A stretch of 5,951 bases of DNA from Campylobacteraceae bacterium (GTDB lineage Bacteria; Campylobacterota; Campylobacteria; Campylobacterales; Sulfurovaceae): NCBI GenBank assembly GCA_027081065.1, contig JALWLW010000032.1, forward strand, positions 1 through 5,951. The letters run 5' to 3'. The position numbers and the translations under genes were made by a program. The notes under the pieces were generated by a model. That model did no database searches. It was not told the DNA's origin and saw only the letters and a program-made list of their open reading frames with translations. Position 1 is the stretch's first letter. Each line of letters begins with the position of its first letter. Positions 1 to 5,875 of the stretch are shown here, one piece after another.

Positions 1-1
1 A

Positions 2-895
2 GCAGATGCAAATGTGGTATGGAAACCAACTCGTCCACAAGATGTACGGTACTATCTTAGCTTTTTAATTAATGCAGCACAAAGCATCTCTACCTCTAAA
101 TTTCATGATTTTTGGACAAAAACAGCATTTTATGATGAGAGTTGTAAAATAGAGAGACAATACCGTCTAACAGAAGATGAGTTGAGTAACTATAGTGAAA
201 AAGAGCGACTACAGTATAAAAACATCACAAGTAACTGTTACTATAATAAAGCACATAAAGAGTATATCTATAACAAACTATTACATAAAACATTTACAGT
301 TGGGGTAACAGATGGTGGTGGTCTTGGTGGTGGCTCAACCTTGGGGCTAAATCAATCAGAAGTAGTAGAGCACCTTTGGGATACTAATCTATTAGGTGTT
401 AAGATTTTAGAGCGAGGGGATTGGTTTATTAAAAAGGCAAATAGAAAAAAGGTTGAAAGTAAAACTCCTTGGAAAATATTTGCTCATGAAGCAGGTCATA
501 CACTCGTAAAAAAAGGACATCAACGTAACTACTGTGTCAATTCTGAAAACAGTTTCGTAAGTGTTGGATTTTTGGTCTATAACTATTTAACCTATAAAAA
601 TGAGATGATTATAACTAAAGATACCATGGTTAAAAGAGATTTAGATTGGGAAGGTGCAAATTCTAAACCACTACGAAAATATAAAAGAGCTTTAAAAAGA
701 GGTGCAAGTAAAAAGAGAATTAATGCCCTGATACAAAAACTTCATCGTCCAACTGCAAAATTTGCTTATGAGTGGGGTGGAGTGTATGGGAAACATGCTC
801 TTTTGCTACCAACTAAAAATAGTCCAGAGTGGTATGAGTATCTAAAAGCTCATAAAGAGGGGAGAGGATTAGAGTATCTTAGGACTCTTCAGTAA
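2..895 (+). CDS. Putative zincin-type metallopeptidase, 5'-truncated by the window edge
   Basis: The frame is open from base 2, so the GTG at base 14 need not be the start; residue numbers here count from it. The clearest signal is F-A-H-E-A-G-H-T at residues 156-163. This HExxH zinc-binding motif has His158 and His162 as likely ligands and Glu159 as the likely catalytic base. A further His169 lies one residue beyond the metzincin position (HExxHxxGxxH), so this is not a standard metzincin. About 50 residues upstream is a glycine-rich segment, DGGGLGGGSTLG (100-111), possibly a loop near the active site. The C-terminal third is rich in Lys and Arg (about 210-250) and ends with aromatic-rich sequence. 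No membrane segment or signal peptide is visible, but the N-terminus is missing. It converges on the next gene with a hairpin between them. I do not recognise the family; metallopeptidase activity is inferred from one motif. Confidence 0.6.
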   Translation, partial: ADANVVWKPTRPQDVRYYLSFLINAAQSISTSKFHDFWTKTAFYDESCKIERQYRLTEDELSNYSEKERLQYKNITSNCYYNKAHKEYIYNKLLHKTFTVGVTDGGGLGGGSTLGLNQSEVVEHLWDTNLLGVKILERGDWFIKKANRKKVESKTPWKIFAHEAGHTLVKKGHQRNYCVNSENSFVSVGFLVYNYLTYKNEMIITKDTMVKRDLDWEGANSKPLRKYKRALKRGASKKRINALIQKLHRPTAKFAYEWGGVYGKHALLLPTKNSPEWYEYLKAHKEGRGLEYLRTLQ

Positions 896-905
896 AATAA
901 ATGAA

Positions 906-926
906 ATGTAGCATACAATGCTACAT
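906..926. terminator. Hairpin terminator between convergent genes
   Basis: ATGTAGCAT (906-914) and ATGCTACAT (918-926) are perfect inverted repeats forming a 9-bp stem with a 3-base ACA loop. It sits in the 41-bp gap between the stop codons of the convergent metallopeptidase and glycoside-hydrolase genes. On the minus strand the stem is followed by a T-rich run (TTTCATTTATTTTA), which suits a rho-independent terminator for the 601-residue gene. The plus-strand side lacks a clean T tract, so termination in that direction would be weaker. Confidence 0.7.
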
Positions 927-936
927 CAACCATCTA

Positions 937-2742
937 TTAATTTAAAGCCTTTGTAACCTCAGCTTCAAGATATTGTGAGATGCTGTCCCAAGGGTTTCCA
1001 TCAAATCCATCTTCGGTGAAGTAGATGTAGCTAAATTGATGTTCACGTGCAAAATCTATAAGGTCATCTACATTATCATTTTCTATTTCATAAATAAGCA
1101 GTGAAAGCTCTGTTGAAGCTGATGGACTATTGTAAGTTGCAGGTGGCGTACTCAATAGTGCTTCATTTGGATTTTCATAACTCACAATAAGGTCTGCAAT
1201 GCCTGAGTTAACATAGCTTTGGTCGGTTGTAATTCCTGGATTTAAGATAACATACTCTAAGCCACGATTTCTAGCTTCAGTACTTAAGTTACTATAATGG
1301 CTTAGTAGATTGGCATCGGTTGAGGTTTCATCAAAGAATATTCCACTAACTCCTTCTTCTTTATAGAAAGAACTCCATGCTTCTAAATCATCAACAACCT
1401 CTTGTGCTCCTCTGTTTCCATATTGGGTATAGACATAACCAACTACTTTAATATCAGCAGCGATAAGGTCTTGAATACCTCTAGTATAGTCGCTATTTTT
1501 CTCTGTAAAGTGACCATTACTTGGGTTGACAATAGCAACTATCTCTACATCTGGATTGGCTCTTTTGGTGTCAATAAGCTTTTGCCAAACATAATCATTG
1601 TCGTACCAATTTGGGTAGCTGTAGAGTGGAATTAAGATTTTTAAATCCTCTTTTTGGTTGTTTAAATCATCTGCAAGTAGTTCAGTAAGCCATGAAGCGA
1701 CCCGTTTAAATGAAGCATTTTTATTACCATCTTCATTGACCAATCTGTTTTTATGAGGAGTCTCAAAACCTAAATGGAAGATACCATCAAAAACTCTATT
1801 AATTGCATTTTTCCCAAAGAGTTTGGTTTTAGCCCCATCGCTTTGGACTTTGTGATAACCTGTTTCTTGATTATCTTCATCATCACCATGAATGTTTCTC
1901 CAGATATCAGCGTAATTTGTTACAAGATAACGGTTGACACTTTTCATCTCTTCTTTAGTAAAAGTACCTGTTGCCCCTACATTGGTTTGGTCAATTGCTT
2001 CAAGTAGCATGGTACTCATTTTGTTAGCACTTCTTGCCCCAATACGCATGTCACCGGTTGAAATACGTCGTTGTAGCCCTTTATCGTTATAGATAATTTC
2101 AATGGCTTGGTCTAGTCCTGTACCTGTCTCACCTACAACCTCTGTAATATTAGGATTAGCCAATCGTCCTGCTTCTAAATCCTCTTTAAGTAAAGCATTT
2201 AACCACTCTGCTACACGTTTAAAACTTGCATTTTTATTTTCATCTTCATTAAGGAGTCGATTTTTAAGATGTGTTTCAAATCCTAAATGATAGATACTAT
2301 CAGCTACTCTATTAATCGCATTTTTCCCAAAGAGTTTGCTTCTTGCCCCATCATTAACCACAAGGTGGAAACCTGTTTCCTCTCCCTCATCATCATCTCC
2401 ATGAAGCTCTCGCCACGCTTCAGCATAGTTATGAAAAATGTAGTCATTTATCTCTCGTGTATCGGCAATAGAGATATGTTTGTCATTGGCAACACCTGTT
2501 TGGATGATGGCTTCAATTAAAATTTTATTCATTCCTTGAACTGACTCAATAGCTATTTGAATCTCTCCTTCATTATTTACACGACGGTTAAGACGCTTGT
2601 CATTTTGAATGATTTCTACAATTTTATTGAGTCCAATCACAGAGCTATCACCAACAGTATTGGTTTGGGCATATGAGAATGATGGTAAAATACTTACAGT
2701 AGGTAGAGTACAGAGTGTTCTTAAAAAGTTTCTTCGTTTCAT
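937..2742 (-). CDS. Tat-exported Spherulin-4/GH135-like glycoside hydrolase with duplicated N-terminal domain
   Basis: This 601-residue protein begins MKRRNFLRTL, a twin-arginine (RRxFL) signal, with likely cleavage after SYA at residue 25, so it should be exported folded. Residues 37-189 and 209-360 are two copies of one domain, each with HGDD, ETG(F/Y)H and LFGKNAINRV motifs. I cannot name this domain. Residues ~367-595 resemble the Spherulation-specific family 4 barrel (GH135-like): strand LKILIPLYSYPNW at 367-379, IVAIVNPSNG at 401-410, GIFFDE with the Asp471-Glu472 pair in the usual acidic catalytic position, ILNPG at 499-503, an acidic VSYEN (Glu523), and a closing YFTEDG...NPWDSIS strand. 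Known GH135 enzymes cut galactosaminogalactan-type exopolysaccharide; the substrate here is unknown. AGGA lies 6 bases before the ATG, supporting this start. The gene looks monocistronic, bounded by a 3' hairpin and a 5' AT-only spacer. Confidence 0.8.
   Translation of the reverse strand: MKRRNFLRTLCTLPTVSILPSFSYAQTNTVGDSSVIGLNKIVEIIQNDKRLNRRVNNEGEIQIAIESVQGMNKILIEAIIQTGVANDKHISIADTREINDYIFHNYAEAWRELHGDDDEGEETGFHLVVNDGARSKLFGKNAINRVADSIYHLGFETHLKNRLLNEDENKNASFKRVAEWLNALLKEDLEAGRLANPNITEVVGETGTGLDQAIEIIYNDKGLQRRISTGDMRIGARSANKMSTMLLEAIDQTNVGATGTFTKEEMKSVNRYLVTNYADIWRNIHGDDEDNQETGYHKVQSDGAKTKLFGKNAINRVFDGIFHLGFETPHKNRLVNEDGNKNASFKRVASWLTELLADDLNNQKEDLKILIPLYSYPNWYDNDYVWQKLIDTKRANPDVEIVAIVNPSNGHFTEKNSDYTRGIQDLIAADIKVVGYVYTQYGNRGAQEVVDDLEAWSSFYKEEGVSGIFFDETSTDANLLSHYSNLSTEARNRGLEYVILNPGITTDQSYVNSGIADLIVSYENPNEALLSTPPATYNSPSASTELSLLIYEIENDNVDDLIDFAREHQFSYIYFTEDGFDGNPWDSISQYLEAEVTKALN
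1663..2634 (-). repeat. Intragenic tandem duplication of a ~152-codon domain
   Basis: Two in-frame copies lie at 2176-2634 (residues 37-189) and 1663-2118 (residues 209-360), offset by 171 codons (513 bp) through the conserved half and separated by a ~19-residue linker. By hand count about 54 of 76 residues match from HGDD to the end of the unit; the first half of each unit is less similar. Similarity is visible in the DNA too: 1794-1825 and 2307-2338 agree at 31 of 32 bases. Confidence 0.85.
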
Positions 2743-2773
2743 GGTATATCCTTGTCTTTGTGGATATAATTGT

Positions 2774-2779
2774 AGTATA
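2774..2779 (-). promoter_or_regulatory. Candidate -10 box for the glycoside-hydrolase gene
   Basis: On the minus strand TATACT lies about 31 bases before the ATG of the 601-residue gene, just downstream of a strongly A/T-only stretch. No convincing -35 hexamer is visible. AT-rich sequence gives such matches easily, so this is tentative. Confidence 0.3.
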
Positions 2780-2790
2780 AATGTGATAAC

Positions 2791-2849
2791 ATAAATATTA
2801 AATAATAAAATATAATTAATATTTATTATTAAAAATATAATAATTTTAA
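2791..2849. other. 59-bp uninterrupted A/T-only spacer
   Basis: There is no G or C from 2791 to 2849, between the 3' end of the serine-hydrolase pseudogene and the promoter region of the glycoside-hydrolase gene. It contains A/T inverted repeats (AAATATTA around 2793 and TAATATTT around 2817) but no GC-containing terminator stem. It may act as an UP-like or DNA-bending region for the downstream promoter, or be non-selected junction sequence. Confidence 0.6.
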
Positions 2850-3601
2850 CTATTTTTTCATTATTATTTGTGTTAATTTCATCATTGTTGTAAATGAAAT
2901 ACCAGGATGTGCAACCTGATTAACTGTTCCGACAACGTAGATATTTTCTTTCGGATTAAAATATGCCAATGCACCAGATAATCCTGAATGCCCAATGAAA
3001 TAGGGCACAGTTCCTGTTAGATTAAAAAGCCAAGGAAGTGTAAATTGCTGTATACCTATTCCTGAACGCATTGGGAAAAATATCTTGTTTCATTCTTGTA
3101 AATCATTTACATATTGGGAGGGGAATAACTTAGCTGTAAAAAATGCTTCTATAAATATGAGCATATCTTTAGATGTTGAAACTATTCCACCATCAGGGCC
3201 AAACGATGCCATTGCTTTGGGTATGTTTAGTTCATTCATCTTATAGTAAAATACTTTGGGTGTCTTGTCAACAATGTCTTGATATAAATATGTTTTTGTC
3301 ATTCCAAGTGGTCTAATGATTATATCGTTGCAGTTTTCGAAATAAGGTTTATTTGTTATAACTTCAATAATTTTTCCTAACAACTGAAAATTCGTATCAG
3401 AATAAATTTTCTGATTTTAGATGTAAAATTAAAAAGTTTAGTCGTACTGGCAATGAAATAGGGTTGCTCCAAAGTCAAATTACCTGAAGCTCCAAACCAT
3501 GTTGAATTTTCTTTTTTGATGGCGAAGGTAGCTCCGAATACTTTGTTATTATCAACAATTCGGTCAAGTATTGCTTGTAACTTTTTATCATTTATATTCA
3601 T
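2850..3601 (-). pseudogene. Degraded class-C beta-lactamase-family serine hydrolase (deletion, frameshift and nonsense)
   Basis: Three pieces on one strand rebuild a beta-lactamase/PBP-like serine hydrolase (PF00144-type). Piece 1 (3377-3601) holds the nucleophile motif S52-T-T-K55 in YFIASTTKLF, at 3437-3448. Piece 2 is in another frame and carries YSD-TNFQLLGKIIE (YSD at 3396-3404, the Y-x-N-type motif), IRPLGMTKTYLY and GPDGGIVSTSKD. Piece 3 carries GHSG at 2982-2993, where HSG matches the third (KTG-type) motif, then VGTVNQVAHPG. Two lesions are visible. SxxK and YSD are only ~15 codons apart, whereas class C relatives have ~85 residues between them, so about 70 residues are missing and the frame is shifted. 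Pieces 2 and 3 are in the same frame, split only by TGA at 3090-3092 in LQE*NKIFFPM, where a Trp is expected. The ATG at 3601 has AGGAG about 14 bases upstream, an unusually long spacing. Activity is very unlikely. No signal peptide is visible. Confidence 0.88.
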
Positions 3602-3634
3602 ATTGAGGAAAACTACTCCTAACTATTTAATTAG

Positions 3635-3640
3635 ATTATA
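3635..3640 (-). promoter_or_regulatory. Candidate -10 box upstream of the serine-hydrolase pseudogene
   Basis: On the minus strand the sequence reads TTATTTTGTATATAAT, with a perfect TATAAT about 34 bases before the ATG at 3601. T-rich sequence in front of a strong -10, with no clear -35, resembles sigma-70 promoters of Campylobacterota. The broken gene may therefore still be transcribed. Confidence 0.45.
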
Positions 3641-3666
3641 TACAAAATAAGCTAAATGTGTGTTAT

Positions 3667-4248
3667 CTATCTTATCTTTAGCCGTTCTGATATATAACTC
3701 TCTATAGAGGCTCTTTCACTGTCACATGAGGTACTGGCTAATATGCTTTCAGCTTTTGAAGAGTTATCAACCCCAAGATTACCTTGAGCAAAGAAATCTC
3801 CACTTACAGCATCACTGTGTGCTGAAATCACTTCATAGGCACATGTTGTATTGGCAGTTTTACTGACAATGATATTGGTAGCACTTCGTTCTACAGAGGT
3901 TGTATAATATTTATTAAATTTCATATAGGCTTCCATAAGAAAAAGTTTATCCCACGGACGTGGATTTTGGTCAGTTGCAAGTTGTTTTTCCATAAAGGCA
4001 AGATGTTCTTCTAATTTAATTGCACCCTCTTCTGTTGTAGCTGTTATTGTCCAGTTGATACTTTTTGCATTTGCATCTTTTGTAGGGGCAGGTGTTTGTC
4101 TACTCCCATGTTCACTGTAGTTTGCATGGTTTGCTTTCAAATATGGTATATTTGATTGACTATTATTTGTATCTGTAGTTGAGGGTACTGAATTGTCTCC
4201 ACATCCAACAAGTAGTGCAGTTGTAATTAACATAATCTTTTTTTTCAT
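3667..4248 (-). CDS. Small putative lipoprotein of unknown function
   Basis: This 193-residue protein has a short type II signal peptide: MKKK, a hydrophobic stretch, and the lipobox L13-V-G-C16. It should be lipidated at Cys16 and anchored in the envelope. A Ser/Thr/Asn-rich linker follows (about 18-60), then a folded-looking part from SINWTITATTEEG (63-75). That part has a charged helix-like segment (76-95), NPRPWDKLFLMEAYMKFNKYY (95-115), and two cysteines, Cys136 and Cys175, that could pair as a disulfide. I recognise no family. AGGA sits 6 bases before the ATG, supporting the start. It is transcribed divergently from the multicopper oxidase across a 151-bp shared region, so the two may share regulation; that is inference. 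The frame is intact. Confidence 0.72.
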   Translation of the reverse strand: MKKKIMLITTALLVGCGDNSVPSTTDTNNSQSNIPYLKANHANYSEHGSRQTPAPTKDANAKSINWTITATTEEGAIKLEEHLAFMEKQLATDQNPRPWDKLFLMEAYMKFNKYYTTSVERSATNIIVSKTANTTCAYEVISAHSDAVSGDFFAQGNLGVDNSSKAESILASTSCDSERASIESYISERLKIR

Positions 4249-4291
4249 AAGTTATCCTTTGTTGTTTTAATATGAAGATAGTAATGTAGAA

Positions 4292-4309
4292 GTGTTAATT
4301 TAGTGTTAA
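4292..4309. promoter_or_regulatory. GTGTTAA direct repeat, candidate operator in the divergent promoter region
   Basis: GTGTTAA occurs at 4292-4298 and again at 4303-4309, 11 bp start to start (about one helical turn), which is typical of sites bound by OmpR/PhoB-type response regulators. It lies 44 bp upstream of the lipoprotein start and about 90 bp upstream of the multicopper oxidase start, so it could act on either promoter. A response regulator begins just after the oxidase gene. Binding is inferred. Confidence 0.4.
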
Positions 4310-4368
4310 ATTTCTGTTTTAATCTACTACATACTTAAGCCTCCACGCATCTTACACAAAATTAACCC

Positions 4369-4374
4369 TATACT
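4369..4374 (+). promoter_or_regulatory. Candidate -10 box for the multicopper oxidase gene
   Basis: TATACT lies 25 bases before the ATG at 4400. No good -35 is visible at the usual distance, which would fit a promoter needing an activator, although the T/A richness makes chance matches common. The ribosome binding site AGGAG (4389-4393) is clear, 6 bases before the ATG. Confidence 0.3.
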
Positions 4375-4399
4375 ATGCTTATAAATATAGGAGATAAAG

Positions 4400-5839
4400 A
4401 TGAAAAGAAGAAGTTTTTTATTATTAAGCACGGTTGCCTCGGTAGCCTTACTTTCAAGTTGTTATGCTGATAGTTCTGATAAAAAGAGTAATATTAGTAA
4501 AAGTAAAAATGATGCTAAAGCATTAAGTATTCCTCCTTTGTTAGAAGGAGTAAAAAAAGGGGATGTGTACCATTATGACTTAGAAATTCATGAGAGTCAA
4601 CATCGTTTTTTTGATAATGTTTTAACCAATACTTACGCTGTAAATGGAACATATTTAGCACCCACACTAAAGCTCGTAAATGGTCAAAATATTTCCATTA
4701 ATTACAGTAATAAACTTCATGAAAGTACTACCATGCATGGACATGGTATGCATCTACCTGCTAAGATGGATGGAACGGCTCATCAACTCATTGAGCCTAA
4801 TACTACTTGGTCAGCAGAATACACAGTGAAACAAAAGGCTTGTACTAACTGGTATCATCCTCATGCGATGGACAAAACAGCTGAACATGTTTACCAAGGT
4901 TTGGCTGGACTACTTATTGTTGAAGACGAAGAGAGTAGGGCGTTAGACTTACCCAAAGAGTATGGGGTAGATGACATTCCTTTAGTATTACAAGACAAGT
5001 TTTTTGACCGAAATGGACAGATTTATTATAATCCAAGTATGCACCAAACAATGATGGGCTATAAAGGTGACACTTTGATGGTAAATGGGGTGATTGAGCC
5101 TTATGTGGATGTTAAAGCCAAAGAAATTAGACTGCGTCTACTGAATGGTTCAAACTCAACCGTGTATGAGTTGGCTTTCAATGACGAGAGAGTTTTTAAA
5201 CAAATAGCAGGAGACAACTCATTTTTAGAAAAACCTGTTGAGATGACAGAACTGCGTTTAAGCCCAGGGGAAAGAGCTGAGATTGTTCTTGATTTAGGTG
5301 ATGCTTTGGGTAAAAGTTTTTACTTGATGGAGACCAGACAAGGTAAAGCTTTTCTCAAAGTTAATGTTAATCAAAAAGCAAAAACACAAACTAAAGTACC
5401 TGAGGTGTTGACGAGTTTAGAGAAGTACAATCCTAAAGATGCTGTACGCACAAGAAAGTTTACGCTTTCGGGTCGTATGGGTCGTGTTTACATTAACAAC
5501 AAAACCATGGATATGAATCGTATTGATGAGGTGATGAAGTTAAATGACATAGAGATTTGGGAAGTGACCAATAAAAAAATGATGATGATGAAAATGGAAC
5601 ATAATTTTCACATTCATGGTACACACTTTATGGTACTAGAACGAAATGGTAGTTACAAGAATGTTTTAGAAAATGAACGAGGGTATAAAGACACGGTCTA
5701 TTTAGCAGCTGGTGATACGGTAAAGTTTATTGTCAAGATGACCGATTATGTAGATAAGAAAGTACCTTACATGTACCATTGCCACTTTTTAGAACATGAA
5801 GATGCTGGAATGATGGGGCAGTTTATTGTACAGAGTTAA
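4400..5839 (+). CDS. Tat-exported multicopper oxidase, probable lipoprotein
   Basis: This 479-residue, three-cupredoxin-type oxidase resembles CueO-class enzymes, which oxidise Cu(I) or phenolics with O2 in the periplasm. The N-terminus MKRRSFLLLS is a twin-arginine signal and runs into the lipobox L18-S-S-C21, so it is probably a Tat-dependent lipoprotein. All four copper motifs are present: H113-G-H115, H153-P-H155, H401-N-F-H404-I-H406, and H460-C461-H462 with His466 and Met471. Cys461, His466 and axial Met471 fit a type 1 site, so it is not a copper-less SufI/FtsP. HGHG replaces the usual HWHG. The long Met/His-rich insert of E. coli CueO is absent; instead MMMMKM (394-399) sits just before HNFHIHG. 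AGGAG 6 bases before the ATG fixes the start. A response regulator follows 36 bases downstream. A copper-tolerance role is likely but unproven. Confidence 0.9.
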   Translation: MKRRSFLLLSTVASVALLSSCYADSSDKKSNISKSKNDAKALSIPPLLEGVKKGDVYHYDLEIHESQHRFFDNVLTNTYAVNGTYLAPTLKLVNGQNISINYSNKLHESTTMHGHGMHLPAKMDGTAHQLIEPNTTWSAEYTVKQKACTNWYHPHAMDKTAEHVYQGLAGLLIVEDEESRALDLPKEYGVDDIPLVLQDKFFDRNGQIYYNPSMHQTMMGYKGDTLMVNGVIEPYVDVKAKEIRLRLLNGSNSTVYELAFNDERVFKQIAGDNSFLEKPVEMTELRLSPGERAEIVLDLGDALGKSFYLMETRQGKAFLKVNVNQKAKTQTKVPEVLTSLEKYNPKDAVRTRKFTLSGRMGRVYINNKTMDMNRIDEVMKLNDIEIWEVTNKKMMMMKMEHNFHIHGTHFMVLERNGSYKNVLENERGYKDTVYLAAGDTVKFIVKMTDYVDKKVPYMYHCHFLEHEDAGMMGQFIVQS

Positions 5840-5875
5840 GATTTCAGTAATATATCTTATCGTAAACTTAGCACT

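Noticed and set aside
479..523. Metzincin zinc site HExxHxxGxxH
   Set aside because: The third His is one residue too far along and the Gly is misplaced, so only the general HExxH zincin call is kept.
1402..2794. Several short plus-strand ORFs of 61-77 codons at 1402-1635, 1774-2007, 2102-2290, 2287-2520 and 2609-2794
   Set aside because: They are antisense shadows of the 601-residue gene. Two of them (1774-2007 and 2287-2520) have the same length and resemble each other only because they lie opposite the two copies of the duplicated domain.
3090..3092. Recoded TGA (selenocysteine or Trp)
   Set aside because: The same gene has a separate frameshifting deletion, so a nonsense mutation in a dead gene is simpler; a Trp rather than a Cys is expected here, and no SECIS-like hairpin was evident by eye.
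2850..3383. Independent small genes at 2850-3071 and 3090-3383
   Set aside because: Their apparent starts (ATG at 3071, TTG at 3383) are internal to serine-hydrolase sequence that continues upstream, and together they rebuild one known fold.
5578..5598. ATG trinucleotide run encoding four Met in the multicopper oxidase as a phase-variable repeat
   Set aside because: There are only four units, and changes in whole codons would not shift the frame; it is better read as a functional Met cluster.
5837..5859. Terminator after the multicopper oxidase
   Set aside because: The inverted repeat TAAGAT/ATCTTA is only 6 bp, mostly A/T, with an 11-base loop and no T tract.
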